Shown here piece after piece: positions 10,240 through 22,986 of a DNA stretch of 64,000 nt. Position 1 is the first letter of the stretch. Every line of letters starts with the position of its first letter. The translations under genes and the position numbers were made by a program. This stretch comes from Luzula sylvatica (lineage: Eukaryota > Streptophyta > Magnoliopsida > Poales > Juncaceae), in NCBI GenBank assembly GCA_946800325.1, contig OX326958.1, positions 67,002,366 through 67,066,365 of the forward strand, written 5' to 3'. Below the pieces are notes generated by a model. That model saw only the letters and a list, made by a program, of their open reading frames with translations. It was not told where the DNA came from and did not search any database.

Positions 10240-12012
10240 ATGGCTACTACTCGTTCTCTCTCTCTGTGGAGGAGACGAAGCACCTCTTTGTTATTAGCTC
10301 GAAATATCTGGTCTCTCTGCAAAAATGGTCCTTCTCCTTTGCCCAATTCCTGGTAAACAATTCTTCACCATTTCCATTTTGGGATTTAATCTCCGTACCT
10401 ATAGCCACCAAGTAAACAGTATTCATCTATACTTCTCATTCTTGCTCAAATTTCACTAGGTCGGATTCTTTGTAAAATCATACAAAATTGTTAGAAAAAT
10501 AATAATAATAATTGTAATTGCTTCGCTATGTGTGGGTATTTCATCGAACACCTATTGTGCACTATAGTACATTTTCAAATAAACAGCATCAATATGAAAA
10601 CAAGTTTATATTTTTATGTAGTTATGATTTTTCCCACAATAAAGTATTGGGGCCTCTCAACACATCAAAGAAATTCTGGCTCGATTATTATCGCCACATA
10701 CAGACCAGTACACCAGATGAGAATTTTGCGGAGAAGCCCTCTGAAAATAATGAAATTGAAACATCCATGGATGAAAATGAAAATTCAAAACCGAAGAGGA
10801 AAAAACTGAAAGGAAAGAGAGCGGTGATAAAATGGCTCAAGCATTTCAGATGGAAAAAGAAAAAGGAATTCGAAAGAATGACTTCTGAAGAGAAGATTTT
10901 ATACAAATTAAAACTCGTAAAATCTTTTCTCTTTATATTTCTATTAAATAATTCAAAAAGAATTTTCAATAATAAAATAATTTCATCTAATTGCAGGCTC
11001 GTGGAAGGGAAGAAAGATTCATAAACGCGTTAAAAAAAATCGAACCGAATTTCTCCAAAGAAGCAAAACACGACCCAGAAATCTTAACTCCAGAAGAGCA
11101 TTTTTATTTCCTAAAAATGGGACTAAAGTGCAAAAATTACGTACCAATCGGGAGACGCGGAATTTTTCAGGGGGTAATTTTGAACATGCACTTGCATTGG
11201 AAAAAGCATCAAACTTTAAAAGTAATCGTGAAAACTTTTACTAAAGAAGAAGTCAAGGACATCGCTGCTGAGCTGGCACGATTAAGTGGCGGCATTGTAC
11301 TTGATATCGTCGAGGACGAAAATGAAATTATTATGTATCGTGGGAAAAATTACGTTCAGCCCCCTACTGAAATTATGTCCCCCAAAGTCACCCTTTCTAG
11401 AAAAAAGGTACATTTTTTTGTTTATTTTTTTTTAAATTTATAGATTTTTGTTGAATTTATTTTATTTTATTTTATTTATAGGCGATGGATAAATCGAAAT
11501 ATTTGGAGAAGTTAAGAATGGTACGTAGAGATATACCGAGACTCGAACAAGAGCTCGAAAGCCTTCACATGAGAATGAATATAGAGAGAGAGATACAAAT
11601 CAAACCCGATTCCAGAACAGAAATCCAGGAAACCAAATCTCTCGAAGAATACGAAATCCAGGAAACGGAAAGTAATTGCTTCGAAGAAGAAGAGAATTTC
11701 GATTCCGGTTCCGAAAATTCCGAAAATGTTGAATTTTCGGAAGAAGAGAATTTATCTGATATTTTCGAGACGGATTCGGAGGAGGGGCAGGGGAAGGAGG
11801 AAATGGAGGGGCCAGTGTTTATGGACGTACTGGAGAGGTTTAATTACGAGAAGGAGGAGGAGATACAAGAGAGTTTTGAGGAGCATTTGCGAAAAATTGG
11901 CGATGTGGTGAAGAGGGAGGATTTGTGTAGGAAAGAAATTAATGTTTCTGAATTAGATGAAATTGATAGGATTTTCTTGAGTGCTAGTTCTTTGCTCAAA
12001 AAGAAAAGATAA
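10240..12012 (+). CDS. CRM-domain RNA-binding protein (single-domain, organelle splicing type)
   Basis: Four exons join in frame: 10240-10352, 10622-10916, 10997-11407 and 11482-12012, giving 449 residues. Each intron is GT-AG and the last two are phase 0. Exon 3 encodes the CRM fold (about residues 165-262), including VPIGRRGIFQGVILNMHLHW with the GxxG-type GRRG loop (188-191), and IMYRGKNY near its end. A basic KRKKLKGKR segment precedes it and a long acidic, Glu/Ser-rich tail follows. One CRM domain with an acidic tail matches the small plant subfamily that includes Arabidopsis CFM6 and CFM9, which act in mitochondrial group II intron splicing. The first 38 residues are Ser/Arg-rich with no acidic residue, as in a presequence. 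Function is inferred from family. Confidence 0.88.
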
Positions 12013-12449
12013 ATTTTTCTTTTAAATTTTAAAAATACAAAAATAGTTAATTTTTGTGAATTACATAATTTAATGTAATAATATTATTATGTGGAAACTT
12101 GGTATTTGTTATTTTGAGAAATTGATATTTGTATTACCTGCTATACCTTCAAGTGTTTGAGTGAATCCGGGAACTCAATTCTCAATTTCGATGAAATCCG
12201 GGAATTCATATCTTGGGGATTTGATCAATCCGAGATTTCGAAGTCTAAAAAAACCTCGGATTCTGAATGCTTAAACCCTTGTCACTTCTCTCTCCCTCTC
12301 CCGCCTCCTCTCCGGCGTCTCCGCAGCTTATCGCCCCCAAGCGAATCTCCGATCAATCGGCCAGGCTTGTTTGTATGAGCCTTGTTTAGGTTGATTTCAT
12401 TTTTGTGGTCATTACGCTTGGGGAGTTGAGCAATTCAATTAGTGATAAA

Positions 12450-14851
12450 ATGGCGGATGAATTTGTGTTGGATGAGAGCAAATTTGAGCAGAAGCTTGAT
12501 TTATTGGCTCTTCGCATCCCTCGTGAAATTTCTAGCTCTATAACCCGACTTCTTAATGGGTAATCTTTTTTACTTTAAGAAAAACTTGAAATTTTTGACT
12601 GATTTTAGGTATAATTCTATCTCACTGGTTAAAGTTCATTCTTTTTTTTTATTTTGTATTATAAATTTATATTCCAGATATCTTCTAGATAAAACTAGAA
12701 TTAAGCCAATTGTAGAAGATCCAGAGTGTGATAAAAATCGCCTTGCTTTATTATCTGAAAGGATTCAAAATCCTGGTATCTTTTTTTCTTCATCCCCAAT
12801 TTAAAATACGAAGAACAAAATGCTTATTGAATTTACAAATATAATTATGCAGATTTATCTGAGATTCAAGAGGAAATTTTGAATTCCCTAAAGAAATTAT
12901 GCCAAATTGAAATCGTTCCTCATTCTATAACTCTTGGTTATTCTTACTGGGGTGCAGGTTTGTTACATCATTATTCTTCTCATTTAATCCCTAACAATTC
13001 TTTTTCTCACTTAAAACTCTCTAATTTGTTTTTATTCTTTTGTCTTTTAAACCCTAAACCCTAGATCATATTTTAAAGCAGATTTTGCCCCCTGAACTAG
13101 AGGCCCCTTCTTCATTCGAAACCATTGGTATGCATTTATTCATAAACTATGAATACTAGAATAATTTTCATTTCATACAAATTTTATTAAGATTAATATA
13201 TTGTTTACATATAGGTCATATTGCACATTTAAATATATGTGACGATTTACTTCCATATAAAGATATCATAGCGAAAGTCATCTATGATGTATGTATATTC
13301 TTTTCTATATCCCATCCTTTTCATTTTTAAAAAAAAAATCAATTTAATTTTTTTTTTCTTTTTTGTGCAGAAAAACAAACCGAGGATCCAAACCATAGTG
13401 AACAAAGTCGGGTCCATAACGAACGAATTTAGGGTTCCAAAATTCGAAATTTTGGCAGGAAAAAAGGACTTAAAAACCGAAGTGAAACAATACGGAGCCA
13501 TTTTCAAACTCGACTATGGTTCAGTATATTGGAATTCAAGATTAGAACACGAACACATGAGATTAATTTCTTTATTCAAAAAAGGGGATATAATTTGTGA
13601 TATGTTTTGTGGAATCGGGCCTTTTACCGTTCCTTCGGCTCAAAAAGGGTGTTTTGTTTTTGCAAATGATTTGAATCCAAATAGTATTGAGTATTTGAGA
13701 ATTAATTTGAAAGTTAATAAGGTTGAGGAGTTTGTCAAGTGTTATAATTTGGATGCTAGAGAGTTTATGAAGGAGATTGTGAAAGTGGGGGAATGGGAGG
13801 GAGAAATGGAGGCTCCGGTTTTGGGTTGTACTGGACAGGATAATGAGAATGGTGGTTCGGTTGCAGAGAAAGAAAGCGTTACTGGTATAATTGACTTTTT
13901 CCTACTTTTTATTTTCTTGTTTGGGATATTTGATTATTTTATGAATTATTGGTTTGATTTTTTAATTTAGATGTTGATTCTTCGAATACAGCTTGTAAAA
14001 GACGAGCTGAGATTATTTCTCATGAAGGTAATTTTGCATTTTGAGACAATATAGGGGGTTCGTTGCAATTTAGATATAACTCAGGGGCTTTTCTGCAAAT
14101 TTCTCATTTTTTGTGTGCAGAGTGTAGCAAAGAAAGCGAACCAATCAAAGGAAAGAGACATAATTACAAGAGAATAAAAGGGAATCAAATTTGCACGGAA
14201 TCGATTTCGAATTCGAAACCATTTGAGCATTTCGATCATGTTATCATGAATCTCCCTGCTTCTGCGGTTCAATTTTTAGGTAACAATTTCATCGTTTAAT
14301 GATTATTAATAATATAAAATGTCTGGAAAAATATTGGATGATTGAGGGTAAAATTGTAATTTCAGATGCTTTTAAGGGTCTTTTGGAGAAAAAGCACTGG
14401 AAAGGAGAATTGCCGTTTATTCACTGTTATTGCTTCATTCGTGCAACTGAATCTACTCAATCTCTATTGGCTGTAATAATCTAATTTTAATTTATTTTCA
14501 TAATACATGAATTAATTAATCTTTTTTGTTGTTGTTATTTTGGGTATTAATGAATTGTTTCTATAGGTGGCTGAGAATGCATTGCAAGCTAAAATTAATA
14601 ATCCAATTTTTCATAGAATTCGAGACGTTGCGCCTAATAAGGTACTTGACTTTTTTATAAGTACAATTTTTGTACTTTATTGTGAAATTAATTAAATTAT
14701 TTGAATAAGTTTGGAATTATTATTATTATTATTATTTTGTTTGAAAACTCAAAAAAAAAAAAAATTATTATTTTGTTTGCAGGCTATGTATTGCTTGAGT
14801 TTCGAGCTACCTGCAGAATGTTTCAGCGACGAGAATCAAAGTGATGATTAA
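12450..14851 (+). CDS. TRM5: tRNA (guanine37-N1)-methyltransferase Trm5
   Basis: Eleven exons join in frame: 12450-12559, 12678-12775, 12853-12957, 13065-13127, 13215-13288, 13371-13884, 13971-14027, 14121-14279, 14366-14472, 14567-14641 and 14783-14851, for 476 residues. Trm5 hallmarks are present: [16 protein letters not shown] (D1-D2 junction), [10 protein letters not shown] (about 203-212), the AdoMet-binding DMFCGIGPF (227-235), FANDLNP and NLPASA (384-389). Trm5 transfers methyl from AdoMet to N1 of G37 beside the tRNA anticodon, protecting reading frame; Arabidopsis TRM5 also methylates inosine. There is no strong presequence, so a nuclear/cytosolic enzyme is likely. It lies 437 bp behind the CRM gene on the same strand; a leader with ACCCTT and CT-rich tracts precedes the ATG. 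Confidence 0.95.
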
Positions 14852-16635
14852 TTTATTATATTGATTGTTTCAACTTGGACCTGTTTTGTATTAGTTAAGG
14901 GTAATTAATTTTTCTGTATGCCCACGAGAATAATTTATGTTAATTTATATGTAACGTAGCATTTATTTATGTTTTGTTGTAATTTTGTACGATATTTTTT
15001 AATATGATAAAAAAATATAAATCTTTGCATTTTGTAGTAGTGTGTATAGTGTGATGAAGCGAAACATTTCATATATATTAATCTCAGTGTTGCAAATTGT
15101 GTTGAGTAGTGTAGATATAGCGTGTATATGGAGGTCCAATGCTGCTCGTTGCGATTTTGTAGCTTTGTTGCGATTCTAGACGATATATTCATTCTGCGGC
15201 CCAAAAGTTGAAAAGTAAAAATGAGATTCGGGAAGTTTACGTTTTTCTCTTTTGCGATAATATCTTCATTACCACATTTCTTTTTCGTAATACCATACAA
15301 GAAGATGAAAATATTATAGTGAATGATGTAGTTCTCCGTCGTCAATATGTTCTTTAATTGGACATGCATGTTATGTTAGTATTTTGAATTGTATTATTGT
15401 GTGTATTTGTCATTTTATACGCAGTATATTATATTATGATGTATATATAGAAAATTAATAATTACTATTGTCCGCAATAAAAGTGTAGCTTCGCTATATC
15501 GTTCGCTTTACGCAATACGATAGACAAAAATGCCTAACGTTTCATACGGGAACATGTTATTTGCAACATTGATTACATTGATTAATCTCGTTGTAAAGTT
15601 GACGCTACTAAAAAATGACTAAATTGAATATTATCCTATTTAGAAATTTTATGATTACTTGACTCATTAATCAAATATAATAATGCAATACAATTAATTT
15701 AAAAATCCTGCTATTCAAAGTCGATCAGAATATTGTTTATCTAAAACTATTCGAGTATAATTGCGTTGCTGAATCATTAATCATTGGTCATTTCCTCTTG
15801 TTTATTCATTCTCTTACTAAATATGATTGCATTGCTAAATCAATTTTTCGGTTCGTTTTCTATTTAGCTATTTGTGGGTTGTCATCGATATAATGCGTAA
15901 CAATTTGCTGCCTTAGCTTTGAAAATTAAAATCACTCATGTCTTCGGAGACATTGTCATTTATTCAAAATCGGGTATTATCTTCCAGGCACTTGCGATCG
16001 AGATTTTTTGGTAGGGACGTTAGTCATTAGTTTTGATTTTGTTTTGATGACGCTTTCAATTGACATTATAATGAGTATACATATGAAATAAAAATGCATT
16101 TATATACTTGTAATTTCATCCATAATTATTCACACCTATTTCTGCCACAAGCCGAAAAATCTTTGGAAGAACCGAAAATAAAATATGTTTCAGACGAAGA
16201 GTATTGGTCCTGATTCCTGAATGGTCACAAGTCACAACAACGATTATACAAACAGAAAGATAAAAAAAATTGTCGATATTATGCACAACAGAAATATAAT
16301 GTAGTACTATAATACTAACTGGTATTTCAGAAAAAAAAAAACGGTATCAAATATGGAAAATGGAAATCTTGATGCATAAATAACACAGATATAATGAATA
16401 AATTCCATCAACTTTGATAATTACCTATCGATTTATAAATTTATAACTTAGGATACATGACATGGCTCGCATATTTGCAATCCATTTCAGATAAAATTAT
16501 TTCAATATACATACGGAAATAACAGATATTCTTGTTAGAATTGATAAATGAATATGGTTAGAATTTTGAATTCATTAACCCAACAAAACCCTTCTTCTTC
16601 ATCTAGACCTTTCTGCTTGCTAATATTATATCTTC
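14852..16635. other. Intergenic DNA, no gene seen
   Basis: Contains the 3' region of TRM5 and then AT-rich sequence up to the stop codon of the minus-strand bHLH gene. A 144-codon minus-strand ORF at 14935-15369 is AT-driven, has no recognisable domain and overlaps the TRM5 3' region; I do not call it. Confidence 0.5.
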
Positions 16636-17285
16636 TCATTGATTGGGTGGTCGAGATTTCAAGTTGATCGGTGCCCATATATCTGCACCGTTACTTTTCG
16701 CGATGTTTTGAGTTAAACCCACTGGCATGAGACACAGACCTCGATTCTTCAAGTTATAGTACTCTGGATCCTGTATAATTTCATGAGAAAGTAAACTATA
16801 TATAAACAAATTATTTAACAAACTACTGCATGAAATGTGAATCTCACATCGATATTTCCCACTATCAGAGGCCTTACATACGGTGAACTCAGAACCTTTA
16901 AAAATAAAAAATAAAAAGAATGAGAAAAATTATCAAGAAAATATGGTATAAGAATTTTTGTTGAACTTATGCCGTTAAAAAGAGTAAATAAAAAACCTGG
17001 ATTTGATCGTGGAGAAATTTGATATATTCTGATGCTTCCTGTAACACTGAAGCTGTATCGGACTGCACAATTCATAGATTTAGAGATAAAAAAAGGGAAT
17101 AAATTGAAATATTGCAAAAGAAAAAATCTCAAAAAGGAAAAAATTTTATTGCAAACATTTTAGGTGAAAAATGAAAATGCATGGATTTTTTGTTGACCTT
17201 GCCGAAAGGAGAGACTAGCTGTTGCAGCGCGGTCACTTTCTCTCCTATCTTATCCTTCTTCTCCTGTTTAACATTTATTTCAAGT

Positions 17286-17339
<54 letters not shown>

Positions 17340-17528
17340 CTTAGGAGGAAGAGGACAACCAGAAGAGGATTTGCATCTTTTCGAAGTCATGGTATCGAAG
17401 TCTATATTAGTAGCAGTACTGATGGTACCGATGTTTGTGGTGTTGGTACAGAAAAGAAAATTTGCATCATAATTAGACTCGTAATCATTGCGACTTCGTT
17501 TTTGGTTTGGGGTTTGTGATAGCATCAT
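16636..17528 (-). CDS. bHLH transcription factor, bHLH153-like (atypical basic region)
   Basis: Five exons on the minus strand join in frame: 17528-17340, 17263-17198, 17062-16997, 16895-16848 and 16770-16636, for 167 residues; all introns are phase 0 and GT-AG. Helix 1 is KIGEKVTALQQLVSPFGK and helix 2 follows as DTASVLQEASEYIKFLHDQI, split over exons 2 and 3. The C-terminal RGLCLMPVG and SNGADIWAPI motifs are those of the Arabidopsis bHLH153 (At1g05710) group. The usual Glu/Arg DNA-contact residues of classical basic regions are not seen, so it may bind DNA atypically or act through dimers. Intron 1 is only 76 bp and is mostly a (CT)n microsatellite on the coding strand. The ATG is doubled (17528 and 17525); I took the outer one. 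Confidence 0.88.
17286..17336. repeat. (GA)n microsatellite in bHLH intron 1
   Basis: About 50 bp of GA repeats, read as CT on the coding strand, begin 3 bp after the 5' splice site and make up most of the 76-bp intron. Confidence 0.95.
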
Positions 17529-18210
17529 GTTTTCCGTTAAACTTTTGTTTGCATAATTTGCTGAAAAAGAAAGATTAGAACTAAATTAAGGAGTTAAAGA
17601 TGAATTGGTATGAAAATGGTGCGGAGGTGTGACAAACTTTATACAATGGAATGGACCCACTTGGACCTTATTCAAAAATATTTAGCATCATCTTAAGAAC
17701 TTGAATTCTATCTTGGCTGTGAAATTTGAGATTGGCGATGGTTGAAATCTCAGAGCAAAAATATTTGGCAAAATTTCAACATAGGGTTTCATCATTAGTA
17801 AGCAAGTTAAATAATTAAAAAAAATTAAATATGAACGCACTCTTTGCTAACAACTAGCAGTTTTGTAAGCAACAAGGATTCAAGGAATCGAACGATTTAA
17901 GAGAGTATACAATGTTTTGAGGATAACGATGTTTTTAAAAGAATAAGGAATCAAGAATTGTTAAGTACGTTGGAAACCAATTTTTTTTAAAGAACATGGA
18001 TTCCAACTTTAGTAAGTATTTTGGAAAATTATTATTTTAAGAGAACATGGAGTCCAATGCTTTCTTCATGAAGTAATTTGGGTTAATTATTTGGTGGTTA
18101 TTGGATCAAAGAAATGCTCAATGGAACTTGTACGGTGCAGTCTTGAACTCCTTCGACTTTTTGTCCGAACCCATTAGTGCATTACAGGTCATTTCTAATA
18201 GGAAAACTCT
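17529..18210. other. Upstream region of the bHLH gene, no other gene seen
   Basis: AT-rich. A short word, GGAATCAAG/GAACATGGA(T/G)TCCAA, is repeated loosely between 17870 and 18060. No ORF worth calling and no clear TATA box identified. Confidence 0.45.
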
Positions 18211-18212
18211 AC

Positions 18213-18555
18213 TATATAGTTAGGCTTATTTGGCACAAATCAACCCATTGAGAAATATCAATATTTTATGAATATTATTTATTTTAGTTCAAAATCACAA
18301 ATTTATAGATTTTAATTCAAATTTTTTGTTTAAATTTTTGGTCGAAATTTAAGTTTTATTATTTATTTTAATAAAAAAGTATATATTATCTAAAATATAT
18401 AATACACGACAATTGTGTATAACAAGTGTTCTTAAAAAAATATATAAAGTATGTGAATTATTCAATAGATTGGGTACGACGTCAATAAGTATATTATTCA
18501 CAATACATAATTATATGTAATTGTTTGTAAATATACGGTGAACCGAGCAACTATC
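18213..18555. mobile_element. Truncated or diverged copy of the 30.8-kb hAT-type element
   Basis: The stretch from GGGTACGACGTCAATAAG to GAACCGAGCAACTAT parallels the right part of the element at 30832-31377 (GTATGGAAACGTCAATACG ... GAACTGAACAACTATG). The left end TATAGTTAGG resembles that element's CATAGTTAG. The target duplication is no longer readable. Confidence 0.5.
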
Positions 18556-18607
18556 ATATAATAAATGTATATTAGAGACTATATTTTTGGTAACATAATA
18601 TTGAAAC

Positions 18608-18834
18608 CAATGTTCCAGAAATCGCTCGGCGCTCGCTGGTCGGCAGACGACCATCAAGCGCCAAGGATGATTAATCGGGATTAATCGGGAATCTCGGCGG
18701 ATTTATATTTTTTTATATTTAATATTTAAATTAATTAAACAAAATTATAAATCACAGTTTTTTTAATAATTTTTAAATAATTTAAGTAACAAAATACATT
18801 ACGTCACTAAACTAACATAAACTCAAATAATAAT

Positions 18835-18892
<58 letters not shown>

Positions 18893-19116
18893 AAATATGA
18901 AAAAATTTAGTCCAAATATATTTTTTTGAATAGTATCCGACAAACGATCGTTTTCATTATTGATGTCTAATTTTTTTGATGTCAATGGAAATTCATTGGC
19001 AATCCATAACAAAAACGATCATTATTTTGAATAGTATCCCACAACCTCTCATAATATATGATTTTTTGTGCTTCACATTCAACCAACTAGACTATGGACC
19101 CGTTGGCAATTCAAAA

Positions 19117-19148
<32 letters not shown>

Positions 19149-19350
19149 TTGCAAAAAAAAAACAAAAAAAAAAACTATACACATCTAAAAATCGGCTCGG
19201 CGGTGGTTTGGCGGTCTTGGCGGACCCTTGGCGGCCGCTTGGCGTAAATCCGCCAAGCACAAAACGCTAAGGGTTTATCTCGACGGCGGACCCTCGACTA
19301 CCGATTAATCGATGATTAATCGGCCGCCAAGGCCGATTTCCAGAACACTG
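18608..19350. mobile_element. Non-autonomous hAT element with perfect 8-bp target duplication
   Basis: A 743-bp element with ends CAATGTTCCAGAAATCG and CGATTTCCAGAACACTG (terminal inverted repeats of the CAxTGTTC form typical of hAT). It is bordered by ATTGAAAC at 18600-18607 and 19351-19358. The interior near both ends is rich in GGCGG/CCGCC and GATTAATCGG words, a familiar plant repeat type. A (TA)n run sits inside at 18839-18885. No transposase. Confidence 0.85.
18839..18885. repeat. (TA)n microsatellite
   Basis: TA repeats nested in the hAT-type element; probably grew after insertion. Confidence 0.95.
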
Positions 19351-19826
19351 ATTGAAACCATGTATATATACCATTATTTTTTTTATTTTTCTTTGAATAA
19401 ATTTGGAGGAGGCTTCATGTATATATACCATTATCAACCATATTAATTTTGTATATATGGATATTTATATAGTAGTTATGGGGACCAATAATAATGACTG
19501 TCGTTATCTTTGACCAACCGCATAAACTACAAAAAAGCTTTTAATGACCATGAGATAAGAACACCCGAAATTCTGCACTAAATTTCAAAAATTAGCTGTT
19601 GGGTTTTGATTTTTTGTAATTAATTTTAAATTTTCAAATGCCCCATTTTGTTATGATGGTTTATTTTACAAAAGGACAAAATCCTGCGTACCGGAAAATA
19701 CGCAAACCTCGGTCCAGCTTTGGTACCGACCCACTCGATTACTTTCTGATTTGATGCGACTGCGAATCGGATTTGCCAGTGCAATTTCATGATATACGGA
19801 ACGAAGATTTTTTGTGGCCGTTTATG

Positions 19827-20118
19827 CAGGGGCGGATCCAGGATCTATATATAGGGGGGGCCGGATTTTATAGGGGGGGCCGAAATAAAAAATAAATCAA
19901 AATATGTGCCTTGAGGGTCTTGAACTCAAGACCTCCAATCTCCCAAACAACAATTTTACCACTAGACTACACTAATCTTTGTGAAATACTTACAAATTTA
20001 TCATATTTATCACTTTCCAAAAAAACAAAATCACCTCATTTTATCGCTAATATATCGATTCTCGATTTCATAGGGGGGGCCGGGCCTCCCGCCCGCCCCC
20101 CCCCTAGATCCGCCCCTG
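19827..20118. mobile_element. hAT-type MITE containing a tRNA-like segment
   Basis: A 292-bp element with terminal inverted repeats CAGGGGCGGATCCAGG and CCTAGATCCGCCCCTG. Flanks CGTTTATG (19819-19826) and CGTTTACG (20119-20126) form an 8-bp duplication with one mismatch. Read on the minus strand, about 19912-19970 contains AGTCTAGTGGTAAAATTG and GAGTTCAAGACCC, resembling Pol III A and B boxes. Confidence 0.8.
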
Positions 20119-20427
20119 CGTTTACGTATTGTACCGCGTCACCAAGAACTTCGAAACCAATTATTAGTACGTTAAAATAGTATATTACTATGTGTACCGG
20201 GTGCAATAGACCCGGCTCACTGGCACTGCTTGAATGATCTGATTTCCAATTACTCAAAAATCAAAAATAAAAGAGAAAAAATTCAATAAAACGAAATCCT
20301 GAAAAAACACCATGCATCTAAGAAGAAGATGTGAAGTGTATACGAAAAACTATTTGCAATGAAGAAATCATGTTCAATTGCTCACTCATCAGCCAATAAT
20401 TAGAGTTGAGATTCAAATTTCATTTGC

Positions 20428-20466
<39 letters not shown>

Positions 20467-20559
20467 CGTTAAACGAATCCTAAAATTAAGTTGATAATCC
20501 TTCGATTTCTAACTAGATCAGACAGAGAAACAAGGAGAGAGAGAAAGAAAGAGGGAAAC

Positions 20560-20644
20560 TTACGAGGAAAGTTGAATCCAGCAGATATATTCATCAAAAT
20601 CACCAAGCGATCAATCCTCTGTGCTGATGATCAAGTCTTGCACT

Positions 20645-20677
<33 letters not shown>

Positions 20678-20717
20678 TTCAGGATGGAATGAAGAGATGC
20701 TCAAAGGATTTATAATA
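20560..20717 (-). pseudogene. Orphan promoter and first exon (minus strand)
   Basis: Read on the minus strand, a TATA-like TATTATAAATCC (near 20715-20704) is followed by a (CT)n leader and an ATG near 20596 opening MNISAGFNFP, which ends at a good donor, CTC|GTAAGT. No downstream exon with recognisable coding content could be joined; the next minus-strand stretch with coding-like composition (about 20235-20185) stops quickly and is followed by the hAT MITE. It may be a truncated gene or a start exon of an unrecognised one. Confidence 0.28.
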
Positions 20718-20719
20718 GC

Positions 20720-22380
20720 CGCTGGTGCGTTTACTGGGTCTACTATTCTGAGAACAAGCCAAAATCTGGGATTGGGATTCTCTCCATTTCCGAATGAAAT
20801 TTACTCTCCATTATTTTTTGACCATGATTTTTTTTATTTCCGGGTTGGATATTAATTTTGATATATGATAATTGTGAATTGTAGCTATAATATTTTAGCA
20901 TTTTAGAAGAAAATAATGATTTTAAATATTAATTTTGGATATTTAAAAGAGAATGAAATTTCTAGAGAAATTCAGTGTCAAATTGTGAAAATGTTCGACA
21001 AATGCTATACATAAAAATCTTGGGTATTATCGTGTGTTCCATACACACGTTTATTATGACAAAATCAAAAAATATTATTGTATGAGACGACAACATGCAC
21101 ATATACGTATTAAGACGAAATTGTACAATTTTAATAAGGACGTCATGAATTTAAGTCAGGAAGTTCGTAATTCCATAACAAAATTGGAAAAAAAATTATA
21201 TTAATATTTTTTAAAAAATTACTTAAATAGAAAAATAAATTTATTACTAACACTACATATTTTAATAATTTTAAGACCAAAATAGAAACATATTAGATCG
21301 GTACCGAGTTCATAAATACTCGGACTAGTTATAAAATTATTTATGTTATATGTAGTATATTTGAGATAAGACAATTAGTTATAAAATTATTTATGGTATA
21401 TATGTTATCTAACTTAATAAAGACATACAATCTATATATTATATTATAATATGAGTATTTTATAACACATTATTATACATATATTCAATATTGTTTCTTT
21501 TGAAAAACAAAATACGATATATTTAAAATATATATTGTCGTATTGTTAGAAATCATCCATATAGTTATATAAACAATGTACATACGTATTAGATTGGAAA
21601 CACGTAGTGATGTGAACGCACCATGTTTCGATTACTCAATACTATTTCACTTGCATTGATATGATTTGCAAATAATTTTGTATTTTCTTATAAGATAAAA
21701 AAAAATCTACCATTAATATAAACAAATTCGTCATTAATGTAGTCATCAAGTTCAACTAAAATTCATAATTAATATAAAAAATCATAAATAGTTGCATCAA
21801 ATATGTTTAAACATGTCATGCCACAATAAAATAATTAAATGTATTAAATATAAATAATACCATCTTTCAAGAACTATATTAGTTTACTTGATATGGATAT
21901 ATGAACATGATGTGCAAATATTAAATATCTCTGTTAATTATTCAGTTAGTTAAAAAGGAGATACTCAAAGCCGTAAACCAATGGAGAGGAGCAAAAAAGT
22001 ACATGGAGAGAGACTGAGTGAAGTTATTTTATCATTTTCTACTCGTTGAATATTTTCTTTTGTTCTTTTTTTTAAGGACAAAATTAGACAGCTAAGATAC
22101 AACTCATGATTTATGAGCAAAAATAAAAGTAATAAAAAAGTGGCCCAGAGACTGAATCAAAATCTGTTTCACTCTTTTGTTTCTTTCTTATTTTTGTTTC
22201 TTCAATTTATTGAAATTCAGATGCATGCCTCATAATTAGACTACCACTGCTGGCCCTCCTTTATCAAGCAATTTTTTTTTAATATTTTTCCTTGATCAAG
22301 TTATATTTACAATACATAATTTTGAAATATTTGAGTTCTTAGTTTTTATTCACTATATATGATTTCACATATTTCAAAAG
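20720..22380. other. AT-rich intergenic DNA, no gene seen
   Basis: Low-complexity AT-rich DNA with short internal duplications such as TAGTTATAAAATTATTTATG near 21330 and 21380. No supported feature. Confidence 0.5.
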
Positions 22381-22915
22381 ATGGAAAGTACAATTGTAAA
22401 AATTGATCCGAATTCAAAACCGAACGCAAATGAACAATTCGAAACCGAAAGCGAATTATTTAACGAAACGAAACTCAGACGAACCGAAATACGAATGACT
22501 CGGAGTTTGAATTAATCGAAATATGAATGACCCGTCATGCGAAAAACCAATGATCCGAGTGATTCGTGAGACTCACAACCCCAATAATTTGATGTACAAT
22601 TGACTCGTAACACGAATGTCTTGCAAGTTACAACTCAAATGACCGAACTAATATTCGTTGCGATTTGAACTTGGATAACTCGAAAACTGATAATGACCGA
22701 GCTCCTGATAAAATCATAATGTATTTATATTCGATCATGACCCGAATGTAAAACATAATGTATTTATATTCAAAAAATTCATTTCTTTGTGTTATTAGCT
22801 TGTTTTTTTGTGTTTTTAAAACTTTTATTTGACAAAAATATAACATAAATATTAAATGTTATAAATTGACAATAAATAACAGTATATTAATGTTTTAACA
22901 TAATGAAAACGATGT

Positions 22916-22986
<71 letters not shown>

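Noticed and set aside
10688..10969. Antisense ORF within the CRM gene.
   Set aside because: Shadow of the coding exon, Phe/Ser-rich from A-rich codons.
14935..15369. 144-codon minus-strand ORF.
   Set aside because: No ATG context, splice partner, domain or composition shift; it overlaps the TRM5 3' region.
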